From Comamonadaceae bacterium (GTDB lineage: Bacteria; Pseudomonadota; Gammaproteobacteria; Burkholderiales; Burkholderiaceae_C), in contig CANBUY010000001.1 of the NCBI GenBank assembly GCA_947372745.1, positions 62,001 to 126,000 of the forward strand: a stretch of DNA of 64,000 nt, in the 5' to 3' direction. This document shows, in pieces, positions 54,205 to 63,255 of this stretch. Under the pieces are notes generated by a model, which worked only from the letters and a program-made list of their open reading frames with translations, did not search any database and was not told the origin of the DNA. Each line of letters opens with the position of its first letter. Position 1 is the stretch's first letter. The position numbers and the translations under genes are program-made.

Positions 54205-54783
54205 TTATTCAGCCACTGACTGCGCCAAGCGTTCGCTTTTCCAGTACACGTCATCGCCCACTGAGCCGTTAGGGCTGTAGCGGTTCAGCACGCGGGCCAG
54301 CACAAAGAGCAAGTCGCTGAGGCGGTTGAGGTACTGGCGGGGCGTGTCTTTGAGGGCTTCTTCGTTGCCCAGCGCCACCAGCGCGCGCTCAGCGCGGCGC
54401 GCCACGGTGCGGCAAACGTGGGCCAGAGAGGCGGCCCGGCTGCCTGCGGGCAAGATAAATTCCTGCAACTTGGGCAAGGCGGCGTTGTGCTCGTCCAGCG
54501 CGGCATCCAGAGCCAGCACGGCCTCGGCTTTGAGCAACTCGTAACCTGGAATAGACAACTCGCCGCCCAGATTAAACAGTTCGTGTTGAATGGTCACCAG
54601 GAGCGCGCGCACACCCTCAGGCATGTCTTCGCAGAGCAACACGCCGATGTTGGAATTGAGTTCGTCCACGTCGCCCATGGCGTGCACACGCAGGCTGTTT
54701 TTGGAAACGCGCGTGTTGTCGCCCAATCCTGTGGTGCCGTTGTCGCCGGTGCGGGTGGCGATTTGTGTCAGTCTTTGTCCCAT
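54205..54783 (-). CDS. Cob(I)alamin adenosyltransferase, PduO type
   Basis: A 192-residue adenosyltransferase that makes adenosylcobalamin from cob(I)alamin and ATP. The ATP loop TRTGDNGTTGLGDNTRV lies at residues about 9-25, and CRTVARRAERALVAL and LNRLSDLLFVLARVLN are the helical-bundle signatures with the Arg/Asp-type active residues. ATG 54783 (MGQRLTQIATRTGD) fits the family; the upstream extension to 54840 does not. Confidence 0.92.
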   Translation of the reverse strand: MGQRLTQIATRTGDNGTTGLGDNTRVSKNSLRVHAMGDVDELNSNIGVLLCEDMPEGVRALLVTIQHELFNLGGELSIPGYELLKAEAVLALDAALDEHNAALPKLQEFILPAGSRAASLAHVCRTVARRAERALVALGNEEALKDTPRQYLNRLSDLLFVLARVLNRYSPNGSVGDDVYWKSERLAQSVAE

Positions 54784-54867
54784 GCAGTTGCTCCTTAGTT
54801 GGGGCTTATTGTTGCAGCAAAGCAAAAGCTGCTGCATCAAGGGATGCCTTACAAAAGGAAGGGCAAC

Positions 54868-55896
54868 TCAGTTGAGCGCACACCCCGGTGTGGCGACCGT
54901 GGCGCGTACCGCCAAGACACCGCCCACCACCCCGTTTTTGACCTGCACGATCTCCGCCAAGATAGAGACCGCAATTTCAGCCGGCGTCTTGGCCCCCAAC
55001 GCCAGACCGACCGGGCCATGAAGCCGGGCCAGCTCTTCAGGGCTTAAATCAAAATGCTCAGAGAGGCGCTGCTTGCGGGCTTCCTGGTTTTTCCTTGACC
55101 CCAAGGCGCCGACATAAAAGGCGCTCGACTGCAAGGCCTCAATCAGGGCCATGTCGTCCAATTTGGGATCGTGGGTGAGGGCCACGATAGCGGTGTGTGC
55201 GCCAGGCAGCATCTCACGCACGACGTCGTCGGGCATGCCTTCAAGGCGCTGAATGTTGGGCGCCCCCTGTATAAAGGTCGCGGCATATTCTTCGCGGGGG
55301 TCACAAACCAAGACTTCAAAGTCGAGCATGCCCGCGATTTGGGCCACGGCCTGGGACAGCTGTCCCGCACCAATGAGCAGCAGACGCCATTTGGGGCCAA
55401 AGACCGTTGTCAGCGTGGTGCCGTCAAAAGCAATGCCCTGGCCACGAAGCGCGCTGCTCAGTTGAACCCCGCCGGTCGCCAGCGTCAGGCTGCGTGCAAC
55501 CAATTGGTGGTCAGCCGTGCGCTTGAGTAGCTGGTCAACCCAGGTGCTATCCACCACCGGCTCTTGCACCAACCTCAAGGTGCCGCCACAGGGCAGGCCA
55601 AACCGGGTAACTTCCTCCTTGCTTGCACCATAGACGATCATGCCGGGCTTGGCCAAGGCAGGCGCCCCTGGGACGACTTGCTGGAAACTGGCTCTTGTGC
55701 GGGCAATCAAGTCGTCTTCCACACAACCACCCGATACCGAGCCACTCACCACCCCATCGTCCCGCACCGCCAACAGCGCCCCTGGCGGACGCGGCGCACT
55801 GCCCCAGGTTTCCACCACGGTGACCAGCGTGACCGCATGACCCGCCTTGCGCCATTGCAGGACATCGCCCAGCACTCTTAAATCAAGACTTTCCAT
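54868..55896 (-). CDS. XdhC/CoxI-family molybdenum enzyme maturation protein
   Basis: A 342-residue XdhC/CoxI-family protein. The N-terminal XdhC domain has ETWGSAPRPPGALLAV and the SGGCVEDDL cysteine segment (Cys in SVSGGCVE), and the C-terminal half is a Rossmann-like domain (LLLIGAGQLSQAVAQIAGML; DPREEY). XdhC binds Mo cofactor and helps its sulfuration before insertion. The position, close to the cox genes, points to service for CO dehydrogenase and perhaps the form II enzyme. It starts 9 bp after the membrane protein gene. Confidence 0.9.
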   Translation of the reverse strand: MESLDLRVLGDVLQWRKAGHAVTLVTVVETWGSAPRPPGALLAVRDDGVVSGSVSGGCVEDDLIARTRASFQQVVPGAPALAKPGMIVYGASKEEVTRFGLPCGGTLRLVQEPVVDSTWVDQLLKRTADHQLVARSLTLATGGVQLSSALRGQGIAFDGTTLTTVFGPKWRLLLIGAGQLSQAVAQIAGMLDFEVLVCDPREEYAATFIQGAPNIQRLEGMPDDVVREMLPGAHTAIVALTHDPKLDDMALIEALQSSAFYVGALGSRKNQEARKQRLSEHFDLSPEELARLHGPVGLALGAKTPAEIAVSILAEIVQVKNGVVGGVLAVRATVATPGCALN

Positions 55897-55905
55897 GTGA
55901 CATCC

Positions 55906-56595
55906 TTACTCACTGTCTTGCGTGCGATGGCGCAGCATAAAAAATCCACGGTACAAAGCAACACTCGCGACCATGCCCCAGGTCATCCCCACAAACATGC
56001 CACCGAGCATTCCGGACAATGTGCTGGTACCGCCAACAAGCTGCCAGCGGGAAAGCCATAAAGCGCCCAAGGTCATGCCCACCAGCATCCAGGTCGAGCA
56101 CATCAGGTTTTGGGCAAACAAGGAGCACAGATAACGACCGCAATGGGGCCTCAGTAAGCGCAAGCTGGGAATGGCCAGTAAGCCGCCTGCCAACATGCCA
56201 ACGTGCATACCGGGTAAAAACTCAACGTGCAAAAGCAAGCTATCCCAAAAGCCCAACGCGACCGATTGCGAACACAAACTTTGCAACTGCTGCGGCCCGG
56301 CGTTGAGCACGTCGTATAGCAAGCCCAGAAACATGCCGCCAAAACCCAAAGAGAGCATGACATGCGGTGGCGACAAACCGGCACGCTGCGGTCGAATCCA
56401 GGACAGTGCCAAACATCCCAATGCCACCGCCAACAAGGAGAGGACGGTAGCAGGGTTTTGCTGAGCCACAGATTTGCCGGCAACATCACCTAAAGACCAA
56501 AGGGTAAACCCTAGGAATGAGACCAGCAAGACGGGCGTGAATGCCGCAGATCCTATGCTTTTGGAAAACCAGTGAGGACCAGAAATATTGTTCAT
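55906..56595 (-). CDS. Multi-pass membrane protein of unknown function, linked to cox locus
   Basis: A 229-residue hydrophobic protein with about six or seven helices and several conserved-looking histidines in or near the membrane (PPHVMLSLGFGG, LLLHVEFLPGMHVGML, RPHCGRYL). I do not recognise the family. It is divergent from the RcoM-like regulator and 9 bp upstream of the XdhC gene, so it is probably part of the CO metabolism set. The intergenic region 56596-56873 likely holds promoters for both directions. Confidence 0.65.
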   Translation of the reverse strand: MNNISGPHWFSKSIGSAAFTPVLLVSFLGFTLWSLGDVAGKSVAQQNPATVLSLLAVALGCLALSWIRPQRAGLSPPHVMLSLGFGGMFLGLLYDVLNAGPQQLQSLCSQSVALGFWDSLLLHVEFLPGMHVGMLAGGLLAIPSLRLLRPHCGRYLCSLFAQNLMCSTWMLVGMTLGALWLSRWQLVGGTSTLSGMLGGMFVGMTWGMVASVALYRGFFMLRHRTQDSE

Positions 56596-56873
56596 GCGTT
56601 ATTAATAAGATGCCGTCAAGTAAACCGAAAATACCCGAACAAAAATACGGATCTTTGCTGTTTCGCAGGCACCTCAACGGGACGGCAGGTACATTGCGAA
56701 CCAGGACTTTCCCAAATAAATCGCAATCTATTTGGAATTTATTGTGAACTCTAGCCCTTGTCGCAATACCTTGTCTGGCTTATGAACGAAGCGCATCTGA
56801 GGTGCATGAATGCCCGCCAAGAGGCATGAATTTCCACAGTTGGTTTGTACCCATACCGAGACAAAAACTCAAA

Positions 56874-57671
56874 ATGAAAACCTGCCCTTACCCTTCCTCG
56901 GCTGCGCCAGCCCCTAATTCATGGCTCTATTTACTGGAGCGTTTTGATGTGGGTGTGGTTCATCTGGATCTCGAATTGCGCGTCCTTGGCATGAACGACT
57001 TTGCACGGCGCAGTTTGCCCGTAGAAGAAAAAATGCCCTTCGGAAAAATCGTTACGTCGTTTCATCCCGAGAGCGCAAAGGCCAAGGTTAAATTCCTACT
57101 CGGCCAAGCAGAATGCCCGGTTAACAACGCACCACCGATGGCCATGATGATCAACATTCCTGAACGGGTGTTGTTGATTAAAGTCTCCAAACTTGGTGAT
57201 GCCCTGGGCGCCACCACAGGGTATACCCTAGTCTTTTATGACATCACCGAGGTGGTCAGCAAGGAAGCAGAAGCCGGTGCCCAAAAGGAAACGCTTGAAG
57301 GCAGGGAGAAGCGCCAACTCAGGAAAATTCCTACGATCAAACAAAACCGTGTGCTGCTGGTCGATGTTCCTAGTGTGTCGTTCATTCGCTCCGAAGGGCA
57401 CTACACCTGGGTACATACGGGCCAGGGCAGTCAGTTTTGTAATTTGAATATGGGGGATATAGAAAGCCGCCTGGACCCCCAGTTATTTTTGCGGGTGCAC
57501 CGCAGCTACATCGTCAACTTGTCCCATGTCGATGAAATCATCCGGGACGATGGGCGCATGACGCTGCGCATGATGGGTCCATCGCCCATCGATATTCCTG
57601 TGTCGCGGGGCAGTGCGCCCAAATTATTGGAGCACATGGGACTGGCAGGTGTGGTGTCTGTCAAAAGTTAA
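56874..57671 (+). CDS. RcoM-type CO-sensing regulator (heme PAS + LytTR)
   Basis: A 265-residue regulator. Residues about 15-130 form a PAS domain and 160-262 a LytTR DNA-binding domain (VSFIRSEGHYTWVHTGQGS, LFLRVHRSYIVNLSHVDEI). This layout is that of RcoM, the single-component CO sensor of Burkholderia xenovorans, whose heme is held by His74, Cys94 and Met104. Here His64, Cys81 and Met91 fall in the same order and the Cys-Met spacing is the same. ATG 56874 (MKTCPYP) is chosen; ATG 56802 adds 24 residues. It directly precedes coxM and should switch on the cox operon with CO. Confidence 0.82.
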   Translation: MKTCPYPSSAAPAPNSWLYLLERFDVGVVHLDLELRVLGMNDFARRSLPVEEKMPFGKIVTSFHPESAKAKVKFLLGQAECPVNNAPPMAMMINIPERVLLIKVSKLGDALGATTGYTLVFYDITEVVSKEAEAGAQKETLEGREKRQLRKIPTIKQNRVLLVDVPSVSFIRSEGHYTWVHTGQGSQFCNLNMGDIESRLDPQLFLRVHRSYIVNLSHVDEIIRDDGRMTLRMMGPSPIDIPVSRGSAPKLLEHMGLAGVVSVKS

Positions 57672-57692
57672 AGTCATTCGCTCTAATCTTAT

Positions 57693-57719
57693 TTCGTGCA
57701 AATTTGGTGCCGTTCGTGT
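57693..57719 (+). promoter_or_regulatory. Candidate RcoM-binding direct repeats
   Basis: TTCGTGC (57693), TTGGTGC (57704) and TTCGTGT (57713) repeat roughly once per helical turn in the 144 bp between the regulator and coxM; a further TTCG lies at 57677. LytTR proteins bind such direct repeats. No clear promoter hexamers are assigned. Confidence 0.4.
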
Positions 57720-57815
57720 CCATCCGGGAACCATTGATTGTTTAGCTTACCCGCGCGAATAGGGTGCCGATAGAGTTTGGTTTTCAAGGTCATCAAGACC
57801 CTATTAGGAGACCAC

Positions 57816-58679
57816 GTGATTCCACCCGCATTTGCGTACCACGCACCACGCTCTATTGGCGAGGCCCTCAACCTGCTCACCGAACTGGGTGACGACGCCA
57901 AGTTGCTGGCGGGCGGACATAGTCTGCTCCCCATGATGAAGCTGCGGTTTGCCCAACCAGGCACACTGATTGACATCAACCGAATTCCTGAACTTCGCGG
58001 CATCACCGAAGCGGGGGGCATGATTCGGATTGGCGCCATGACGAGTGAGAACGAGTTGATTGCGTCAAAACTGCTTCACGATCGCTTACCACTTTTGCCA
58101 GAAGCTGCACTTCTCATCGCCGACCCGCAGGTGCGCAACCGGGGCACGATAGGGGGTGATATTGCCCACGGCGACCCGGGCAATGACCACCCTGCGATTG
58201 CCATGGCACTGGATGCTACCTTCGTGCTGCAAGGCCCCAAGGGCGAGCGGCACGTCAAGGCGCTGGATTTCTTCCACGGTACCTACATGACTGCGCTGGC
58301 CGAAAATGAAATATTGACGGCCATTCTGGTCGCCCCATTTCAACACGGCACGGGCTACGCCTACCAAAAACTCAAACGAAAAACTGGCGACTGGGCCACC
58401 GCCGGAGCCGCCGTGGTGATGCGTATGGCTGGTGGTGTGGTCACCCAAATCAGCATTGGCTTGACCAACGTAGCGCCGACCGCACTACGGGCGACAGCCG
58501 CTGAAGCAGCGCTCATGGGCCAGCCTGTCAACGAATCAACACTTGCGCAGGTATCGACCGCAGTGCGCGCCGCATGCGACCCCGCTGAAGACTTGCGTGG
58601 AGATGTGGAATACAAAACCGCCATGGCCGGCGAGATGGTCAAGCGCGCCATCCGCACTGCAGCGTCCCGCTGCAACTGA
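57816..58679 (+). CDS. coxM: Aerobic CO dehydrogenase, FAD-binding medium subunit
   Basis: A 287-residue flavoprotein subunit. FAD contacts: AGGHSLLPMMKLRFA (about residues 32-46) and the loop QVRNRGTIGGDIAHGDPGND (about 103-122). The GTG at 57816 follows a strong TTAGGAGA site; the longer frame to 57777 is less likely. Order M-S-L is the standard cox order; 33 bp to coxS. Confidence 0.94.
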   Translation: MIPPAFAYHAPRSIGEALNLLTELGDDAKLLAGGHSLLPMMKLRFAQPGTLIDINRIPELRGITEAGGMIRIGAMTSENELIASKLLHDRLPLLPEAALLIADPQVRNRGTIGGDIAHGDPGNDHPAIAMALDATFVLQGPKGERHVKALDFFHGTYMTALAENEILTAILVAPFQHGTGYAYQKLKRKTGDWATAGAAVVMRMAGGVVTQISIGLTNVAPTALRATAAEAALMGQPVNESTLAQVSTAVRAACDPAEDLRGDVEYKTAMAGEMVKRAIRTAASRCN

Positions 58680-58712
58680 ACCCCAATAACAAAGATCAGG
58701 AGACTAAAGTCC

Positions 58713-59201
58713 ATGAGCAAAACCCTTGTATCCATGACGCTCAACGGCCGCCAGGTTGAAGAAGCGGTTGAGCCGCGAACCTTGTTGGTCCATTTTCTGC
58801 GCGAAAAGATGAACCTGACTGGCGCCCATATCGGTTGCGAGACCAGCCACTGTGGCACTTGCACAGTGGATGTAGACGGCCAATCGGTCAAGTCCTGCAC
58901 CCACTTGGCTATTCAGTGCGAAGGCAGTGACATCAAAACGGTTGAAGGCCTGGCCAATGCCGGCGTTCTGCATGCGGTGCAGGAGGGCTTTTACAAGGAG
59001 CACGGCTTGCAGTGCGGCTACTGCACCCCCGGCATGCTGATGCGAGCCTACCGGTTTTTGCAAGACAACCCCAACCCTACGGAAGAAGAAGTGCGCATCG
59101 GGATGTCCGGTAATTTGTGCCGTTGCACCGGTTATCAAAACATCGTTAAAGCCGTGCTCCACGCCGCCAACACCTTGCAAAAAACCCCGGTGGCCGCGTA
59201 A
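58713..59201 (+). CDS. coxS: Aerobic CO dehydrogenase, 2Fe-2S small subunit
   Basis: A 162-residue iron-sulfur subunit with [16 protein letters not shown] and SCTHLAI (cluster near the N-terminus) and CGYCTPGM plus [12 protein letters not shown] (second cluster). It links the Mo-Cu site with FAD. It is preceded by AGGAGAC at the right distance and followed by coxL after 22 bp. Confidence 0.95.
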   Translation: MSKTLVSMTLNGRQVEEAVEPRTLLVHFLREKMNLTGAHIGCETSHCGTCTVDVDGQSVKSCTHLAIQCEGSDIKTVEGLANAGVLHAVQEGFYKEHGLQCGYCTPGMLMRAYRFLQDNPNPTEEEVRIGMSGNLCRCTGYQNIVKAVLHAANTLQKTPVAA

Positions 59202-59223
59202 GCGCCCCTAAAGAGGAGACACC

Positions 59224-61626
59224 ATGAACGCACCAATGAGTGACCGCGAAAAAGCCTTGATGGGCTTGGGCGAATCCCGCCTGCGCAAGGAAGATGCGCG
59301 CTTTATCCAGGGCAAGGGCAACTATGTCGATGACATCAAGTTGCCCGAGATGCTGCACATGGACATCGTGCGCTCGCCCGTGGCCCATGCGCGCATTTTG
59401 CGCATCAACAAAGAAGAAGCGCTGAAAGTACCGGGCGTCATTGCCGTGCTCACCGCTGAAGACCTCAAACCCCTTAAATTACACTGGATGCCCACACTGG
59501 CCGGTGACGTAGCCGCCGTGCTGGCCGACGGCAAAGTCCATTTCCAGATGCAGGAAGTGGCGGTGGTGATTGCCACCGACCGCTATGCCGCCGCCGATGG
59601 CGTGGAAGCCGTTGAAGTGGAGTACGAAGAGCTCCCGGTGGTGATTGACCCGTTTGAAGCCCTGAAAGAAGGCGCACCCGTCATTCGTGAAGACTTGGTC
59701 GGCAAGACCGAAGGCGCCCACGGCAAGCGCTACCACCACAACCATATCTTTACCTGGGATGCCGGCAACAAAGAAACCACCGACGCCGCCTTTGCAAGCG
59801 CGCCCGTCACCGTCAAACAAGACATGCACTACCCGCGCGTGCACCCTTGCCCCCTGGAGACTTGTGGTTGCGTCGCAGCGTTCGACCCCATCCGCGGTGA
59901 ACTCACCACCTACATCACCAGCCAGGCACCGCATGTGGTGCGCACCGTGGTCTCGATGCTCTCGGGCATTCCAGAATCCAAAGTGCGCATCATCTCGCCC
60001 GATATTGGCGGGGGCTTTGGCAACAAGGTCGGCATTTACCCCGGCTATGTGTGCGCCATCGTGTCGTCCATTGTGTTGGGTAAACCAGTGAAGTGGATTG
60101 AAGACCGCATTGAGAATTTGTCCAGCACCGCCTTTGCCCGTGATTACCACATGACCGGCGAACTGGCGGCCACAGCCGACGGGAAAATACTGGCCCTGCG
60201 CACCAACGTCATAGCCGACCACGGCGCTTTTGACGCCTGTGCCGACCCCACCAAGTTTCCTGCGGGCATGTTCCATATCGTGTCAGGCAGCTACGACATT
60301 CCAACCGCTTACTGCCGGGTTGACGGCGTGTACACCAACAAGGCACCGGGTGGCGTGGCCTACCGCTGCTCTTTCCGCGTCACCGAGGCGGTGTACTTGG
60401 TGGAGCGCATGGTCGATGTGCTGGCGCAAAAACTGGGCATGGACAAGGCCGAGATTCGCGCCAAAAACTTCATCAAACGCGAACAGTTCCCCTACACCTC
60501 AGCCTTTGGTTTTGAGTACGACTCTGGCGACTACCAAACCGCCATGGACAAGGTACTCAACGCGGTCGACTACAAAGGGCTTCGTGCCGAGCAAGCCCTT
60601 AAACGGGCTGATCCGGACTGCCCCACCTTGATGGGCATTGGCTTGGTCACTTTCACCGAAGTCGTCGGTGCCGGCCCCAGCAAAATTTGCGATATTCTGG
60701 GCGTCGGTATGTTCGACTCCTGCGAGATTCGCGTGCACCCAACGGGTAGCGCCATTGCCCGCATGGGCACCATCTCGCAAGGGCAAGGCCACCAGACCAC
60801 CTACGCGCAGATCATTGCCACTGAGCTGGGCATTTCTTCTGAAGTGATTCAAATTGAAGAAGGCGACACGCACACCGCACCGTATGGCCTGGGTACCTAC
60901 GGGTCTCGCTCCACACCGGTGGCTGGAGCGGCCATTGCTATGGCAGCGCGCAAAATTCATGCAAAAGCCAAGAAGATTGCGGCCCACTTGCTTGAAGTGT
61001 CCGAGGCCGATCTTGAATGGGAAATTGACCGCTTCAAACTGCGCGGCAATGACGACAAATTCAAGACCATGAAAGACATCGCCTGGGCTGCCTACAACCA
61101 ACCACCTGAAGGCCTAGAGCCCGGCCTGGAAGCTGTGCATTACTACGACCCACCCAACTTCACCTTTCCGTTTGGTGCCTACCTCTGCGTGGTGGACATT
61201 GACAAGGGAACGGGCGAGACCAAGATTCGCCGCTTCTATGCACTGGACGACTGCGGCACCCGTATCAACCCGATGATCATTGAAGGCCAGATTCATGGTG
61301 GCCTGACTGAGGGTTTTGCGGTGGCTATGGGGCAGTTGTTGTCTTTTGACAAGCAAGGAAATATTCAGGGCAACACGCTGATGGATTATTTCTTGCCCAC
61401 CGCTGTGGAGACGCCAAAGTGGGAAACCGACTTCACCGTGACCCCTTCGCCACACCACCCACTGGGCGCCAAAGGCGTGGCCGAGTCGCCGCACGTAGGC
61501 AGCATTCCTACCTTCACAAGTGCCATGGTGGACGCGTTTGCCCACTTGGGTGTCACGCACTTCAACATGCCCCACACCTCATCCCGCGTGTGGCAGCAGC
61601 TCAAGGCCGTCGGCCTCACCAGCTGA
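59224..61626 (+). CDS. coxL: Aerobic CO dehydrogenase, Mo-Cu large subunit, form I
   Basis: An 800-residue catalytic subunit that oxidises CO with water to CO2. The diagnostic loop AYRCSFR occupies residues 379-385, with Cys382 as the copper-binding Cys (Cys388 in Oligotropha), which marks a genuine form I enzyme. The catalytic Glu is Glu754 in GVAES; PDIGGGFGNKVG and GQGHQTTYAQ bind cofactor. A terminator-like hairpin follows. Confidence 0.96.
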   Translation: MNAPMSDREKALMGLGESRLRKEDARFIQGKGNYVDDIKLPEMLHMDIVRSPVAHARILRINKEEALKVPGVIAVLTAEDLKPLKLHWMPTLAGDVAAVLADGKVHFQMQEVAVVIATDRYAAADGVEAVEVEYEELPVVIDPFEALKEGAPVIREDLVGKTEGAHGKRYHHNHIFTWDAGNKETTDAAFASAPVTVKQDMHYPRVHPCPLETCGCVAAFDPIRGELTTYITSQAPHVVRTVVSMLSGIPESKVRIISPDIGGGFGNKVGIYPGYVCAIVSSIVLGKPVKWIEDRIENLSSTAFARDYHMTGELAATADGKILALRTNVIADHGAFDACADPTKFPAGMFHIVSGSYDIPTAYCRVDGVYTNKAPGGVAYRCSFRVTEAVYLVERMVDVLAQKLGMDKAEIRAKNFIKREQFPYTSAFGFEYDSGDYQTAMDKVLNAVDYKGLRAEQALKRADPDCPTLMGIGLVTFTEVVGAGPSKICDILGVGMFDSCEIRVHPTGSAIARMGTISQGQGHQTTYAQIIATELGISSEVIQIEEGDTHTAPYGLGTYGSRSTPVAGAAIAMAARKIHAKAKKIAAHLLEVSEADLEWEIDRFKLRGNDDKFKTMKDIAWAAYNQPPEGLEPGLEAVHYYDPPNFTFPFGAYLCVVDIDKGTGETKIRRFYALDDCGTRINPMIIEGQIHGGLTEGFAVAMGQLLSFDKQGNIQGNTLMDYFLPTAVETPKWETDFTVTPSPHHPLGAKGVAESPHVGSIPTFTSAMVDAFAHLGVTHFNMPHTSSRVWQQLKAVGLTS

Positions 61627-61640
61627 TTTTTAATGGTTTG

Positions 61641-61681
61641 GGGCGGGCGTGCATCGGCACGACCCGCCCTCTTGTTTTTTT
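61641..61681 (+). terminator. Hairpin with T-tract between coxL and coxG
   Basis: GGGCGGG (61641-61647) pairs with CCCGCCC (61663-61669), with GTGC/GCAC as inner stem, then TCTTG and seven Ts. It fits a rho-independent terminator; the coxG start is only 12 bp on, so it probably lets structural genes outnumber the helper genes. Confidence 0.8.
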
Positions 61682-61692
61682 AGGAATCCATT

Positions 61693-62304
61693 ATGGAAGT
61701 CGTTCTTGATAAGAAGTACCCTGTTAGCGCAGGCTTGGAAGCTAGTTGGGCGATTTTGTCGAATATGAACGAACTCGCCACCTGCATGCCCGGGGCGCAA
61801 ATTACCGAAGAGATTGATGACAAACATTTCAAGGGCAGCGTTCGCGTCAAGGTTGGCCCGGCGGTGGCCGCGTTTGCAGGAACGATTGAGATACTGACGC
61901 TTGACCCAGTCACGCGTACCCTGAAAATGATGGGCAAGGGCGCCGACAAAAGTGGCTCTTCGGCCTCCATGGAATTAACGGCCACGCTGGTGGAGGCCGA
62001 CAACGGCCACAGCACCCTGGAGGGCCACGCCGAGGTGATTGTCAACGGCAAGTTTGCCCAGTTTGGCGGGCGCATGATGACCTCAGTGTCTGACATGATT
62101 TTGTTGCAATTTGCCGATGTGTTTTCACAAAAAGCCCAAGCCTTGCAAGGTGCTGCCGCCCCCGCGGCAGAAGTCGCAGCAGGCGCGCCACCGGCGCCGC
62201 CACCGCCCAGCGCGCCAATTGTGGCCAAGGAATTTAATGCGCTCGGCTTTGCCTGGCTCATGATCAAGAAGTTTTTTGCCGACCTGTTTGGCCGTAAAGC
62301 CTAG
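61693..62304 (+). CDS. coxG: CoxG, SRPBCC-type membrane recruitment protein
   Basis: A 203-residue CoxG. The SRPBCC domain spans residues about 1-145 (ATCMPGAQITEEIDDKHFKG), then an Ala/Pro-rich linker and a C-terminal amphipathic or membrane-associated helix (FAWLMIKKFFADLFGRK). CoxG is needed to bind CO dehydrogenase to the membrane and pass electrons to quinone. It comes directly after the terminator and 11 bp before coxD. Confidence 0.9.
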   Translation: MEVVLDKKYPVSAGLEASWAILSNMNELATCMPGAQITEEIDDKHFKGSVRVKVGPAVAAFAGTIEILTLDPVTRTLKMMGKGADKSGSSASMELTATLVEADNGHSTLEGHAEVIVNGKFAQFGGRMMTSVSDMILLQFADVFSQKAQALQGAAAPAAEVAAGAPPAPPPPSAPIVAKEFNALGFAWLMIKKFFADLFGRKA

Positions 62305-62315
62305 CGCCCCGCCCT

Positions 62316-63248
62316 ATGTCAGCGAGCAATGCACTGGCCTCTCCTGAAGGCTTGCGGGAGCGTCTTTTTCAGTCCGGCTATATTGCCGATGAAGACCTTG
62401 CCAGCCTGGTCTGGATGGGCCTGAAACTAGAGCGCCCGCTCTTGCTGGAAGGCGAAGCCGGTGTGGGCAAAACGGCCGTGGCCAGCGCCTGTGCACGCGC
62501 CCTGGGGCGCCCACTGTTGCGTTTGCAATGCTACGAAGGGCTGGACCTGAGTCAGTCCGTTTATGAATGGAACTACAGCCGCCAGCTCCTTGAGATTCGC
62601 TTGGCCGAAGCGGGTCAGGGCGACCGTGCTGCGCTGCGTGACAACTTGTTTTCTGAAGAGTTTTTGCTACAGCGCCCGCTCTTGCAAGCCATTCGTGCGC
62701 CACAACCCTGCGTGTTGTTAATCGACGAGATTGACCGTGCGGACGAAGCCTTTGAGGCGTTCTTGCTGGAGGTGCTGTCTGAATACCAGGTGAGTATTCC
62801 TGAGATTGGCACCCTCAAAGCAATCACCCGTCCGCTGGTTATTTTGACCAGCAACGGCACCCGCGAACTGTCGGATGCGCTGCGCCGGCGCTGCTTGTTT
62901 CACTATGTCGATTACCCCTCTTTGGCGCGTGAAACGCAGATTGTCAAAACACTGGTGCCCGAGGCCGCAACACGGCTGGTGGAAGAAGCTGTGGCTTTTG
63001 TTCAGCGTTTGCGCAAAGACGACTTGGACAAAGTGCCCGGTGTGGCTGAGACGCTGGACTGGGTTCGCATCTTGTTCCACTTAGGTTTGAAAGAACTGCC
63101 GGTAGACCACCACATGCTGGTGCCCACCCTGGCTGCCTTGCTCAAAACAAAGAACGACCGCTGGCAAGTCACCGCTGAACGTGTTGCCAAGTTGATAGAC
63201 GGCCCCCGCGTTGGGCAAGACGTGGGCGTGGCAGGTGCCATGAAATGA
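62316..63248 (+). CDS. coxD: CoxD, MoxR-family AAA+ ATPase
   Basis: A 310-residue AAA+ ATPase with Walker A GEAGVGKT (46-53), Walker B VLLIDEIDRAD and sensor 1 LTSNGTREL. CoxD is required for building the [CuSMoO2] site. It is a paralogue of the MoxR at 13039 (same family motif positions, different flanks). CoxE follows after 7 bp. Confidence 0.94.
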   Translation: MSASNALASPEGLRERLFQSGYIADEDLASLVWMGLKLERPLLLEGEAGVGKTAVASACARALGRPLLRLQCYEGLDLSQSVYEWNYSRQLLEIRLAEAGQGDRAALRDNLFSEEFLLQRPLLQAIRAPQPCVLLIDEIDRADEAFEAFLLEVLSEYQVSIPEIGTLKAITRPLVILTSNGTRELSDALRRRCLFHYVDYPSLARETQIVKTLVPEAATRLVEEAVAFVQRLRKDDLDKVPGVAETLDWVRILFHLGLKELPVDHHMLVPTLAALLKTKNDRWQVTAERVAKLIDGPRVGQDVGVAGAMK

Positions 63249-63255
63249 GGCTGGC

